From Pseudevernia furfuracea (taxonomy: Eukaryota; Ascomycota; Lecanoromycetes; Lecanorales; Parmeliaceae), in contig JAIUPT010000031.1 in NCBI GenBank assembly GCA_022315425.1, forward strand, positions 868,001-932,000: a stretch of DNA of 64,000 nt, given 5' to 3'. Numbering within the stretch: the first letter of the stretch is position 1; every line of letters begins with the position of its first letter. Under the pieces are notes generated by a model. The model saw only the letters and a program-made list of their open reading frames with translations, was not told the DNA's origin and made no database searches. Positions 47,900 to 59,606 of the stretch are shown here, in pieces. The position numbers were made by a program, and so were the translations under genes.

Positions 47900-50431
47900 A
47901 TGCGTTTCGGCAAGACATTGAAAAACTCGACCTATGAGCCGTGGGCCTCTAACTACATTGATTATGCAAAGCTAAAGCAACTTCTCCGGGAAGATGGTGC
48001 TTCGGAAGAAGAGGGTCAAGAGTGGACCGAAGATGATGAGGGAAGATTTGTGGAGGAGCTCGTTAATGTCCAGCTAGAAAAGGTCAATGCCTTTCAAGCC
48101 GAGACGTACAAAGGTCTCCGTGAGCGAACATCCGATTGCGAGGCTCGACTAGAAAAAGAAGCAGGATCACCAACAAAGGGCAAGGAGGCTTCAGTCCAAA
48201 GTCATGACCAGGACGAGAGGCAGGATGAGAAGCAGGATGAGAAGCAGGATGAGAGGCAGGATGAGAAGCAGGATGAGAAGCCGGATGAGAAGCAGGGTGA
48301 GAACAGCCAGGAAGACGGCAAGCTGCAACAGGTCCTCAAGGAGCTGGACGGTATCACAGAGGAAATCAATGAGCTGGAGAAGTACAGCCGCATCAATTAT
48401 ACCGGTTTTCTGAAGGCTGTGAAGAAGCACGACCGAAGACGCGGATCAAAGTATAGGGTACGACCATTGCTCCAAGTCAGATTGGCAGCATTGCCATTCA
48501 ATTCGGAGGATTACTCGCCCTTGCTCTACAGGTGCGTGACACAATGATCCATCACTCTACAAGTCCTTTGAATTGAGGCTCATGATGATACTAGAATATC
48601 TACAATGTACTCATTCATTAGACAAAAAATGAACAGTGGTAGTGAAAAGACCAAGTCTTTGGCAGGGAGTAAAGGCGGCAAAGAGACTTACACATCGCAC
48701 AAATGCAAGTGGCTCGCCAACAATATGTTGCAAAGGCATCCATGCTGACTAGGATTTTTAGTCTGGGTACATCCTGAGAACCTCCTAGAAGTCAAGACGT
48801 ACATTCTCCGCCGCCTCCCGGTCCTAGTCTACAATCCCCAAACCTCCAAGGTTGCGGAAAGTGGCCAGTCCGACCCTACCATAACGTCATTATACTTTGA
48901 CAACCCCCAATTCGTCCTCTATAACAAGAAAGTCGAAAAGGCTTCGAATGCTTCCTCACTAAGGCTCAGGTGGTTTGGCCAGCTTGATGAGAAACCTGAA
49001 ATCTTCTTCGAAAAGAAGACAGTTAAAGAAAGCGGAGATAGCGAAGATTCCCGCTTCTCCATCAAGGAAAAGTATATTCAACCGTTCATCGAGGGAAACT
49101 ACAAGATGGAGAAGAGTTTAGAGAAGCTCCGAGATCGGGAAGGCACCGATAGCAATGGTGTTGCTAGCCTCCAGCAGAGTGTCGAAGACATACAACAATT
49201 TATTAAGGATTATGAGCTGCAACCTGTGCTGAGAGCTAACTACACCCGCACGGCATTCCAGATTCCCGGCGATGATAAGGTGCGAATATCCATCGACACC
49301 GATGTGGCTTTTATTCGAGAGGACTCGCTTGACCAAGATCGACCGTGTCGAGATCCCGAAGACTGGCATCGTGGAGATATTGACAGGCTTGGCATAGAAT
49401 ACCCGTTCTCCGCAGTCAGGCAAGGAGAGATCTCAAGATTTCCACATGCGCTTCTGGAGATCAAAGTGAAAGACGGCTCCAGCAAGAAGACCAATGATTG
49501 GGTATCGGAGTTAATGTCAACGCATCTCCTCAAAGAGGAACCAAGGTTCTCTAAATTCGTTCACGGGGTTGCCCAGCTTTTTGATGATCAAGTTAACAGC
49601 TTCCCCTTCTGGCTAAGTGATTTGGAGACAGATATTAGGCAAGATCCCGAGACTGCCTTCCAAGAGGAGCAAGAGAAGAAGGCCAAGCATGTGGAAGACC
49701 AAACAGCGGTCGGCAGTTTTCTCGGATCAAAGTCCGTCCCTTCATTCAAAGCTGCGCTAGGATCCCCAGCAGGAAAAGCAGCAACCGATTTTGGAAAACG
49801 GGCATCTCAGACCGGCACTGAAGACGTCGCTGAGGAGGCGGATTCTGACTATGAAACCGATGAACCGACTCAATCAGCGCCTGGCGTTTTCTCAGGTCTT
49901 CTTTCTTTGTCGCCTTTCTCCAATTCCAAGTATGCACGCGCACATCGACAAGGATCGGTGCAGCTGCCTCCTGGAGTCCGAGAACCTGGCAAGCTCATCA
50001 AAGATATGAACCCGGTCCGAGTGGAACCTAAAGTGTGGCTTGCGAACCAGCGGACATTCATTAAGTGGCAGCACATATCGGTACTGCTGGCTTCCCTTTC
50101 TCTCGGCCTGTACAACGCTGCTGGAGAATCCAATAACGTTGCTCGGGCCTTGGCAGTTGTCTACACTCTGATTGCGCTCTTTGCTGGAGCTTGGGGGTGG
50201 TGGATGTACATTGTCCGCAGTCGGATGATTCGAGAGCGCAGTGGCAAGGATTTTGACAATGTGATAGGTCCCATTGTCATTTGCATTGGACTTGTCATCG
50301 CTTTATGTCTCAATTTTGGATTCAAGTATCGAGCAGCATCGGAAGAGAAGGGCCATAATGACACTTCAAGAGATTTGGCTTCTGGGAATGCGTCTGACTG
50401 GACGACAGCTATACATCAGGAATTGCGCTGA
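47900..50431 (+). CDS. VTC4: vacuolar transporter chaperone 4, polyphosphate polymerase
   Basis: Catalytic subunit of the VTC complex, which makes inorganic polyphosphate from ATP and moves it into the vacuole. Exons join(47900..48531,48595..48704,48762..50431), 803 residues. SPX domain first (MRFGKTLKNSTYEPW, YSRINYTGFLKAVKKHDR), then the polymerase tunnel domain: FWVHPENLLEVKTYILRR, LYFDNPQFVLYN, LRLRWFGQ, EIFFEKKTV, RFSIKEKYI, RISIDTDVAFIRED and HALLEIKVK. Three C-terminal helices close it (ISVLLASLSLGLYNAAG, VVYTLIALFAGAWGWWMYIV, IGPIVICIGLVIALCLNFGF). Intron 2 is GC-AG: only donor GCAAGT at 48705 gives the conserved SHKFWVHP. A 12-base minisatellite lengthens the SPX linker. ATG 47900 is the normal SPX start. 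Confidence 0.95.
48209..48304 (+). repeat. 12-base in-frame minisatellite in the SPX domain of VTC4
   Basis: Eight near-perfect copies of the unit CAGGATGAGAAG, coding QDEK or QDER. The run lies between the second and third helical blocks of the SPX domain. Single-base variants: GGACGAG in unit 1, GAGAGG in units 1 and 4, CCGG in unit 7, AGGGTG in unit 8. Confidence 0.95.
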
Positions 50432-50881
50432 TGGTGTAAAAGTGTAGTAAAGTTGAGATCCGACTCTTTCTATCTGACTCAACAGGCAGGGCTCAGCTAT
50501 GTAACCCTGTAACCGAGTATGTTTCTACAATATGAATCCATGGATGATAGGAATGAGGGATTGTCTCTAAAGAGAGATGGTCTACGGGGATTGTGCCCCT
50601 TTCGATTCTTCATTAGCTTGTATAAGCTGCTGCAATATGCTGATGATCTTAGACTAACTTACTTATGCTCTATGAGAGCTGAATTGAGTAATAAGTCGGG
50701 CCTTTTTTTGACACAGAGGCTTCATTTCCCGGAGTGTTCACCATCGATACCCGTCCAAAATCACCGTTCGATTCTTCAATAGTTGCCAGGTCCATTGCTT
50801 TTGCTCCAACATTTGGGTACCTGCAGACCTGCAAGAAGGCACAAACCCTCTACATGTACCCAGTAAATCACAGCAATCGAC
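50432..50881. other. intergenic region
   Basis: Between VTC4 and the next same-strand gene. No gene recognised. Confidence 0.45.
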
Positions 50882-52920
50882 ATGTCATGGCCACCTTATA
50901 GCCTGAGTCGAGAGTCGGAGCTTTCTGGGGAGAAAGCTGAGCTACTCATCTCAAGAGGCGTCCTCTTGTTCGAAGGTCGCTTCTTACAAGCTAATCATAC
51001 GCTCATTCGTCAACCTCGCTTTTACGCGACTGTGAGCTTTGCTGCTGCTGGAAAGCATTTGGAAGCTTCCTCTCAACCTGGCTCTACTCTTGCAGACACG
51101 TCACTTGTGTTGAGTGGCCAGCCTCTCGAACATCCAAGCATGGCGCAATGTTTTGGCGCGCTACCAGGAACAATCACACTCAATCGCTACATCAACACGA
51201 TCAGTGGTCCTCGCCCCCCGGAACGCTCGCCCAAATACGAAATCCAGCCTCGAGCCACGAATAACCTGCTTGTGCTACAGCGATTGCATTACTTGATGAG
51301 GAACGGCTGGGATAGGGATGTAAGCTAGAGGGAAATTCCCACTGATTTGACAGAAACACTGATAGGTGCTGGGCCTAGACCGAGATCGCAGAAGAATTCC
51401 TATGCACACAACTTGTCTACGACCCTGCATGGCAGAAAGGAGCACCTCACCAACTGGAAAGACAGATCATGGTCCTTATCGCCGCATTGAGCAACCCTTC
51501 TTGGATCGACTTTCGCGACCCCACTTCCCAAGTACTGGCAAATTATTACGACACAGAGGACGTGGATGTGGAAAAGCACTTCTGGCAGCAGCTGCTTCTG
51601 AGCGTTGAGCTCGACCTTCGTTTGCGGGCAGCAGGAGACCAGGAGAATTCCATGATTTCTCACGTTCCCGAAAAAGTCGCTTGGGACCTCGCATTGAGTA
51701 AAGTCTGGCTGTCGAAGATGGCTCTGGTGCCGATTGACGAAGGTTTCCTGCGACCTGCTACCAATTTTCATGTTACAGCTCTCACCAAAGATATCCAAAA
51801 GGAGAGACTCCTAAACTTCGCACGCAAGATTAAGTGGGTGGACATGCACGATGTTGGAGACATGCTCGAAGAAGACAGCGATGGTGGCATCCCTCTCGAA
51901 TTCCAGAATGCACACACTTCTTCTTGGATCACTGGCACGATCTTACCCGGCCCATCAGCATGTTGGCTAGCGATGAGATGCCTGATCGATTGCGATCCCA
52001 ACATCATCAATGCGCCCCATGGCTTTGACAAGATGGAACCCAATTTCGGCTTTCAGTATAAGGGCACCACATGGTGGTACTTCCAGAACATTGTCGGAAA
52101 AGTCCTGGGGTCTTCTCGAGATGTCAACCAGGACTATGGGTGGGTTGGCCCCTGCATTCCCAGCGACGATCTCTTCAATCCCCAGACAGTGCTCATACAC
52201 ACGGAAAATACCCCCGTCAAACCAAGCACGAGCAAGAGCAAGAGCCGTATCCAAACAATAGCAGCACGCAGCGCGCCCCTCGGTCCACCAGCCCACCGCT
52301 ATCCTGTCCGCGACTACGTGCTGCCCCTTCCTGACTCCACCAACATCGTCGACTGCGTCAGGATCCAAAAACTAGCCTTCAACATGCACTCCCTTCCGAC
52401 CTCAGCCGAGGACCCAACAACCTACGACGCAGCCGTAGTCTTCGCCGTCGAAAACGAAATCATCCCCATCCGCCTCCGATACAACGTGTCCTTCATCCAC
52501 GCCCCTCCCTGCCGCGGTCCGCACCCTCTATTCTGGGACTACGCGTACAGAACCATCAAGGTGGACGAGCTGCTTTTGGACCTCCGCTGCTGGAATGGCG
52601 TCTACATCGACGCGAAAACACCGAGCGAGAACGACAGCTGTGCATCTAGCTTCGCGAGCTCGAGCAGTGCGAATGCGGATGCGGATGCGGATGCGGATCC
52701 AAAAAGCAAGAAGACGCCTGGACCGGAGTCCATCCTTGTGGTGGAGGGGTACGGGGTGGGAGATAATGAGGTTTTGGCGAGGGCGTGGGCTTCGCATATT
52801 GGGTTTTCGGCCATCGTTGCGAATGGGAGGGAGACGTGTGTGGCGTGTGCCGTTCGGATGGCTTATGCGGCTTCGGTCCACATGGTTATTTTGGGGGAAG
52901 GGGGTCGGGAGGAGGATTGA
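50882..52920 (+). CDS. conserved-looking hypothetical protein, 659 residues
   Basis: Exons join(50882..51319,51379..52920); the 59-base intron (donor GTAAGC, acceptor TAG) joins MRNGWDRD to TEIAEEFLCTQLVYDPAWQ. A CGAG acceptor six bases further on is also in frame. No signal peptide, membrane helix or known motif. Composition is that of a globular, mainly cytosolic or nuclear protein: IDFRDPTSQVLANYYD, KHFWQQLLLSVELDLRLRAA, LPGPSACWLAMRCLIDCD, FQYKGTTWWYFQNIVGKVLG. Near residue 595 there is an Ala-Asp repeat (NADADADADAD) from GCGGAT units at 52674..52697. The C-terminus (ESILVVEGYGVGDNEVLARAW, AAVRMAY-like helix, HMVILGEGGRE) resembles a small nucleotide or cofactor fold, but I cannot assign it. 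Confidence 0.8.
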
Positions 52921-53278
52921 CTGGTGTGAGGTTTCAGGTGGAATGTCGTCGGGCATGATACCACCTTTTCCACCTGAACCATGGGTTACTAATCGCTCGT
53001 TTCTCTAGGAGTGTGTGGGTTTACCATTCTCTGTTGGTCAAATGTGGATTATTAACCGTTCAAGTGGCCATTGTAATGAGCATCAAGACAAGAACAAGTC
53101 TTATTAATGTATCTACAGCATAATAACCAAATTCGACTCGTCGCCGTGGCCTTATGACCTGATACCTGGACTGCCGCATAATTTCATGGAACTATATACA
53201 ATGTCTCGTATCGGGTCTTCGGCCAAGCTTCCGTTCCCAGTCAAAGAGCCATGGTGTCTTCCTGGAATAACGTTGGTA
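52921..53278. other. intergenic, convergent 3' ends
   Basis: Spacer between the unknown gene and the cyclin gene. Nothing recognised. Confidence 0.5.
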
Positions 53279-54727
53279 TTATTTCGGAGCTTCCTCTTTA
53301 GCTTTCTCCTTGCTCTCCTTACTTTCCACAACATCCATCTCTTCTTCACTTGACGAGGACTTGGACGAAGATTTGGACGAGGATTTGGACGAGGATTTAT
53401 CGCTCGACTCTTCCTCGATCTTAAATCCCTCACTCCTTTCCACCAGACTACGGTAGTAATCGACCAGCACCTCCGGCTTCGGTACAATCCTCCACTCCAC
53501 CCTCCACAAGAACTCCAATTCCAACAAGGCCAACTCTTTCAAACTCACACCTCCTACTCGAGCATAAGTGTTGTTTGTCCAGAAACTGTCGCTAAGCCCT
53601 TTGCTTGCTACCGTAGCGCTTGTGATGAGAAATCGATGGACTGTGAGGGATGAAATGGTAAAAGCGGGGTAGAGGGCGCATAAGCGGTCAATGTAGTATA
53701 CCATACTCAGCAGTATCGGTGGGGAGAGCGTAGCGTGTGTCGTCAGTCGTTGTAGATAGTCTTTGACGCCAATGCCCGGAGGGGCTCGAGAGTGGAATCT
53801 GGTCAACCGGCCGTCTTTCAGTGGGATTTCGTCATTGAATTTGATTAGCTCGAGGAGCATGTTACTGATCAGAAGTACTAGATCTTTCACATCGCAGGTT
53901 TCATACTGCAATGGCATGAGCTTTACCGTGGGTTTTGGGTGACGGGCACGTTTCGGTGAGGAGCCTTGTGAGGACGAGGAAGATTTCTCAGATGTAGTTG
54001 AGGATGCCGAGGCAATTTGTGGATCTGCTGCGGACTCACCAGCCCGCTTTAAAGGCAACTGCGGTTCCAACGCGGGCTCTGGTGGGGGTAGTGCTGTTCG
54101 TGGTGGACTGGGAGTACCACGGCGCTTGCCCGCCTTCCTGGGAGGATCGGGCATTGGCGCGGAGGGAGGAGAGTATTGTGTGCCTGCATCTATTGTAGCA
54201 TTCTTTGTAGAAGATGTAGATAGAGATCTTTTATGCGGATTCGTAGTGACCGAAGGCGACTGAGAGAGGTGCCGTGGAAAAGCTGCTTGCGGAGGCGGCT
54301 TAATGAATGGTCGTGGGGAGTGTGAGGTGGGAAAACGAAATGTTCCATCGTAGGAAGATCGTGGAGAACATGATGCGGGGGTGCTGGCGTGAAGGGTTGG
54401 CGAGGGAGAGGAGGTTATCATCTCAATATCGAATGGGGAGTGGTCGCCGCCACTACTGGTACTGCCGTTGGAGAGAGGACCTCGCTGAAGGAAGGTGCCG
54501 TTCGTCTGGGCGAGGAAGTCACGCGCATACTTGTAGAGGCGGGTGAGTAAGGTGCGTTCGTCGTATGTACAAGGGACAAAGTCAGAGTAACAGGATTCTC
54601 TAGCAGCGTATGGATTGTGCCAGGAGCCGTTGGAGTAATAATGTCGTGCTTGGCCGGAATATGGCGGTGGGTGGTGTTGACGCCGGCGGATGCCCGTGGG
54701 CCGCATGCCGTTAGTGTGGCTTGGCAT
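53279..54727 (-). CDS. Pho80/PREG-type cyclin
   Basis: Cyclin of the Pho80 group, partner of a Pho85/PGOV-type kinase that represses the phosphate-starvation response by phosphorylating the bHLH activator (Pho4/NUC-1). Single exon, 482 residues. The first half is Ser/Pro-rich and disordered. The cyclin box begins near residue 285: DVKDLVLLISNMLLELIKFND, then FHSRAPPGIGVKDYLQRLT, LSMVYYIDRLCALYPAFTIS, SLTVHRFLITSATVASKGLSD, SFWTNNTYARVGGVSLKEL and LLELEFLWRVEWRIV, the full Pho80 pattern. A Lys/Ser repeat (SSSKSSSKSSSKSS) and an acidic stretch close the protein. Length and order resemble Neurospora PREG, from memory of the family. Glycogen-type Pho85 cyclins (PCL7-like) are the main alternative. 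Confidence 0.85.
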   Translation of the reverse strand: MPSHTNGMRPTGIRRRQHHPPPYSGQARHYYSNGSWHNPYAARESCYSDFVPCTYDERTLLTRLYKYARDFLAQTNGTFLQRGPLSNGSTSSGGDHSPFDIEMITSSPSPTLHASTPASCSPRSSYDGTFRFPTSHSPRPFIKPPPQAAFPRHLSQSPSVTTNPHKRSLSTSSTKNATIDAGTQYSPPSAPMPDPPRKAGKRRGTPSPPRTALPPPEPALEPQLPLKRAGESAADPQIASASSTTSEKSSSSSQGSSPKRARHPKPTVKLMPLQYETCDVKDLVLLISNMLLELIKFNDEIPLKDGRLTRFHSRAPPGIGVKDYLQRLTTHATLSPPILLSMVYYIDRLCALYPAFTISSLTVHRFLITSATVASKGLSDSFWTNNTYARVGGVSLKELALLELEFLWRVEWRIVPKPEVLVDYYRSLVERSEGFKIEEESSDKSSSKSSSKSSSKSSSSEEEMDVVESKESKEKAKEEAPK

Positions 54728-55370
54728 GTTATCTAAAGGTAAGCTTGGCTTTCCTTATCAAATTTTTCACACTCTAAAGTAAGGTAGTTGAGGGATTTGA
54801 TGAAGCGCTTTCCCTCTTCGGCACAAAACCTAGGGCAATATCAAGGTTGACCTTCAGACTATCATGGTTGTTGCCCTTTCTGATGCTCGAAGAGATAGGG
54901 GACAGAGAAAAGCTACTGTGTGCTGTTCAGACGCCCAAATCCACATATCTAGCATATCCACTTGTTATATACATCTCCAGGTGGCAATTCATCAGACCAC
55001 TCTTCCGATGCAGCCTTGCGCGACGTCTTTGACCTTTCGCCAATGGCCTGAGAGCTCCTGGCCATGTACCCCAGATTGTCTCCCCGCAAAAGCTTCAGTA
55101 TAACGGAAGCGCACCGCAGACTTGATGTTTACCGACAGCCGCACCGTTTGCGGCAATCACCGATGGGCTGCCCTTGAACCCGAAGTATGAAAGAAGAAAA
55201 TATAAAAACGAGTGACAGAGTGACAAAGGGAAAATGTTGGTGTTTCAGATGTTGATTGATCCAAAGAGAAAGAGCCGCGAGATGATCATAGCGTTCCACC
55301 TTATTATTAGCCGCAGACAGAAACATCAAGTCGGATGGCTGTCGTACCCAATGATTAGCACCAAGGCGCC

Positions 55371-55380
55371 CACGTGCAAG
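55371..55380 (+). promoter_or_regulatory. candidate bHLH site CACGTGCAAG, copy 1
   Basis: CACGTG palindrome, the core bound by Pho4/NUC-1-type bHLH factors, about 650 bases upstream of the cyclin ATG. The same ten bases recur at 55568. Site seen; binding is inference. Confidence 0.3.
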
Positions 55381-55567
55381 TGATCAGATGAATGAAAAAA
55401 GAATGACAGGCTACAGCGTTGACGGAAGGAGAAAAGGAAAACGTGCAGTAGGTAGGGAAACAAGATTGAACGACCGCTCGCATCTATCTTAGGCATCTGA
55501 GGGGCATCTTCAAATAGGTATAGCAACGCAAGGACAAGTATTCGCAAGGAAGGAAGCACAAGAGACA

Positions 55568-55577
55568 CACGTGCAAG
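55568..55577 (+). promoter_or_regulatory. candidate bHLH site CACGTGCAAG, copy 2
   Basis: Second copy of the same ten-base element, about 840 bases upstream of the cyclin and 590 upstream of GID5. Site seen; binding is inference. Confidence 0.3.
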
Positions 55578-56161
55578 CACTTGCAGACGAGGACTGTCGT
55601 AGAGTGACTTGGGCGCTCATGAAGATATCCTTCGAGCTTGGTCAGTAAGATAGTAGTGAAGAGGGAGAACATGAGTACGGAGTATGGTTTCGGCAAATCG
55701 CATTTACCCCAGATTCCGCTAATCCTATAGGGGTTAGAATGGTTTATGTACCTGAACTTCGGCTAACGGTCTGATTACGGTAAGTTACCTCGTTACTGAT
55801 GTAAAAGTACCTTAGGCATTGATGCACTCTATCTCTACCCTCTTGACAACCGTTGGCGCATACAGATAACTGGGTTCAGCTGTTCAGATTCTCTTAAGAC
55901 CCAAGCCCCAGGACCATCTTATTTAGATCTGGCGGCACTCAATTAATTCCGCGGGCTATCCTGAATCTCCCGGTTACGCCCCAGGAGTCCAGGACTTTCC
56001 GCTGGGGATCATCCCTAACGACTAATTTAACACTGTACCTTCAGTGCGCTTGCAGCAACTCACTATTACGTTTTTGATCGACTCGTACTTGCATATTCTA
56101 TGACCCTTACACTCGGCAAGCTTATCACATCCGCACCTGACGCTCCTACGCTGCCCTAGGC

Positions 56162-59100
56162 ATGACACGGCCATCGACCCCTCCCATCTTGTCCGAGCTA
56201 CGAAGTGCCTCCTCTCCCGCCAGTCAGGTTGCAGCGTTACGGGCTCTCAAAAATGAAATCATTGGACACGAGCAGAAGAAGGAGATGTGGGTTGGTCTCG
56301 GGGTGCTGGCGCCTATAGCGCGGATCTTGAACACGCACAAGGGAAATGGGAAGAGAAGGCACCGAGACGTCAACAATAGTACCAATCACTCGAAGCAGAG
56401 GGGTGATAGAAGCGATGAGGAGGAAGCTCGACTTCAAGCAATCATCATTGTTGGCAGTTTGGCATACGGTCAGTAGGGAACAGCTGCTCTCTGGAGGGTC
56501 TCGCGGATTCCATTCTGATATTGCAATGGTCAACAGGTGGTCCAGCTTACGTCTCGCCTATCTTCGCCGGGCTTATCATATCCCCATTACTGGCCCTACT
56601 CTCGCCCGCGGAGTCCTCACCTCATGTGGTGTTGAATGCCTTGAGATCTCTCAATGCCGTGGCCGATTCGCTCATCCTGTCCCATTCAGACCACAACATA
56701 ACCGAAGATGGCCTGCTCAACTTGCTGTACACGGAGCAGCATCTGCCAACCATAGCGAATCTGTTGTTGCAGACGTCGCCTTTGTTAATAGCCCAACAAC
56801 AGATTGCTCTGACAGCAGCGCTGATAAGTAAAACATGTCGAGGCGAACACCATCGGGCAATTCTGGCTCAGACCGGGGTCTTGGAAGCCCTTGCAGTTAG
56901 GCTGGCATCCTTCGTCGTGGCTACCGGATGTTCCCTCAACCCTAGTAATGGAGGATCAAAAAATACCGGCGATATTGCTCCCGCAACCTCAAGATCGAGG
57001 ATATCACCAATACTGCAAGCTATTGGAGCTATCATCCAGCATTCAAAACCCAGAGCTATACAATTCTTGAACGCTCAAGCCTTTGCTTCTGTGTTTCAAA
57101 GACCTGACGCAGATGTCACTTCATCCTACGAAAAGAAGCCCACCGTTTGGGGTCCTACCGCTTCAAACATGTTCAATGTCCGGCAGACACCTCCCAGTGC
57201 CATTGATATTCTGATTCCTCCCCTTCCAAGTACCCATTTTCGAAGCTCCTTGGCGCCAATTTCCAATTTCCCTCCACTTGGGGCTCTCGGGTCCTCAAAC
57301 AAGCAAACCCAGTTGTCAAGAAGTTTTAGCTCTGCCATTGAAGTCATTCAGAGCCAGGGACTCGAATTCATTGAAGAGGAGGAGAGCACTTTGATCACAT
57401 GGCTGCTGTATATTGCAAGAATAGAGAATGAAGTAACGGGATTGATGGCCGCTTGGGTGCTGGCAATTCTGTACCAACACGGACTGACAAAACGCGGCCG
57501 GGAGGCAGCATTTGCCCTCCTACTTGTACCTTCGCTTGTACGCATGCTAGACAAAGATTCGACGACCTCCTCAGACGGTTCAAATACCTACGACACCAGC
57601 GTCCTTGCTTCTCCTGACAGACTCATTAAGGAACAAGCTTCTTTAGTCTTGGCCATGCTAGCGGCGCATAGCTTGGAGATACAAAGGGCGGCAGCTGATG
57701 CTGGAGCTATCAAGAAATTGTCTCAGCTCCTGAAGGAGTCATTTGATGAGATGCCGGCTGATTCTTCAGCGACTATGTGGACCCCGGAGTCATCTACTTC
57801 TAGACACCCTGAAGGCCGAGATGACGGCTCGAAGCTTGGTCCTGCTGGACTGTCCGCTACAGCTTATCACGTTATGAGGCTAAGGGAACTGGTACTCACC
57901 GCTCTTGCTGCCATCGCCTCGGACAAGGAAGAGTACAGGAGGGCGATTATAGACAATGGAGTCGTACCCTTCGTTATCAAGACCCTGAAACCGGAAGAGA
58001 GTGACCCTGTTGCGCAGGCCAATGGCCAGACCGAGGGGACCTCGCGATATCGAAGAGCGTTCACAGGAAACTGCAAGGATGCTATTTTGGCTGCTTGTGG
58101 AGCAGCCAAGGCCTTGTCAAGATCAGTCAGCACTTTGAGAACGAGCCTCATGGATGCCGGTCTTCCAGCTCCTCTCTTTGCTTTGATCAAATGCCAAGAC
58201 ATGGAGCTCCAGATTGCAGCAACTGCCGTTTTGACTAATCTCGTTCTCCATTTTAGTCCAATGCGAGATGTTGGTGTCCTCGTATCACAATGTTTCTTCC
58301 GATCTATGCGCTAACCAAATGCCAGGCTATCATCGAAGCTGGTGCATTGAAGATCTTGTGCGATCATGCTCATTCGATGAATGCAAATCTACGTCTGAAC
58401 TCGGTATGGGCGCTTAAGCACGTCGTGCTTGAAGCATCCAATGCTATCAAGATGAGCTGCCTAGAGGAGCTTGGTCCTGGCTGGTTAAAGCAAATAATCA
58501 ACAATGACGTAGAGACTGCAAATCACGCCACTATGTCGAGAAGTGGAGATCGCGAAGATGGTTCTTCGACTCCAATCAGGATGAGTACCCCCAACGCCGC
58601 TGGCGAGCAAGTGGATCTCCTCAACGCCGTCGAAGAAGATTCCCGAGAGTCTAGTCAAGATGTCGAGGAGGATGGGGAGGAAGATCTCAAGATGGCGGAC
58701 AGTATCGGAGCTTTGAGCAGAGCAGAGCTGGACCGGAAACTGTATTCGCATCCGAGCAGTGGTCGCGGCCCAATCTCGGAGACAGCAGGCCTAACAGGTA
58801 GGCGTCGTTCCTCACAGCCGGCGCTCACAGACGAGCTGGCGATACAGCAGCAAGGGTTAGATTTCATTCGGAACCTTATCTGTGGATCTGGTGCATCCGA
58901 TATGATCGAACACATCTTCAGAGAACTTGGCCAGGACAAACTCTTCGAGCTGCTGGCCGCGAAGCTGAGACCCAGAGTTTTTAACGCCTTCAATCGCGAA
59001 CGAAGATCATCTGAAAACGGAGTGAGGCATGTCCAACCACAGACTGATATAATCGTCTCTGTATGCTACATCGTTGTGCATATCGCTGCCGGCAGTACTC

Positions 59101-59384
59101 GCCAGCGCCAACTGCTCATCTCACAGACAGAGCTCCTGAAGCTTATTGTCCCACTCTTTAGCCACCTAAGCAAGGATGTCCGCGCGTGTTGCTTGTGGAT
59201 TGTTATCAACCTTACCTGGATTGATGACGCATCTGACAACATGAACTGCAAGGCGCGTGCTCGCGAGTTGGTGAAGCTTGGGGTGTATGAGAAGCTCGAG
59301 CACATGGAGCATGACGCTGACCTGGATTGCCGGGAGCGTGCACGGACTGCCGGGAATCAGATGTCGACCTTGCTACGGCTATAG
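56162..59384 (+). CDS. GID5: GID complex armadillo subunit (GID5/VID28, ARMC8-like)
   Basis: Armadillo-repeat scaffold of the GID/CTLH ubiquitin ligase, which in yeast recruits the substrate receptor Gid4 and drives breakdown of gluconeogenic enzymes. Exons join(56162..56468,56537..58269,58326..59384), 1032 residues. Arm-type helices run almost throughout: SSPASQVAALRALKNEIIGH, LQAIIIVGSLAYGGPAYVSP, LVLAMLAAHSLEIQRAAADA, LVLTALAAIASDKEEYRRAI. Intron 2 has a weak GTTGGT donor but a CTAAC branch; splicing gives FSPMRDAIIEAGALKILCDH, continuing with NSVWALKHVVLEASNAIKMS. The C-terminal core, QQGLDFIRNLICGSGASDMI, CCLWIVINLTWIDDAS and ARELVKLGVYEKLEHM, is the most conserved part of VID28/ARMC8. 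A disordered acidic insert lies around residues 790 to 850. Confidence 0.9.
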
Positions 59385-59568
59385 AACGTTGCCGTTCTGT
59401 GCATCTTCTCGGCCGCTGATGGTACGTTGCCTCGGGACGCAGATGACGCCTTTGCGTTTGAGAATTACTATATGTCACTCTGCATTTGGCTTGTTCGTTT
59501 TAAATTCATGTTCTCGCTTCGGAGGGTGTTCTTCAGCAATGTACATACTGCCGATTGTATGACTACGA

Positions 59569-59606
59569 CTAATGTGAGCAAGCATAATTGTTGAATTTTA
59601 CCATTC
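59569..59606. repeat. 38-base direct repeat flanking the LTR element, left copy
   Basis: Starts CTAATGTGAGC and ends TTTTACCATTC. Matches 60866..60903 with one mismatch (GTGAGC against GTCAGC). It abuts the left LTR directly. Confidence 0.9.

Larger units (their letters stand above)
54728..56161. other. long intergenic region between divergent genes
   Basis: Shared upstream region of the cyclin (minus) and GID5 (plus). Holds two CACGTG palindromes, listed separately. Open frames here have no recognised motif. Confidence 0.45.

Noticed and set aside
48191..48430. Leu-rich and Ser/Cys-rich minus frames over the VTC4 minisatellite
   Set aside because: Artefacts of the 12-base repeat read on the other strand.
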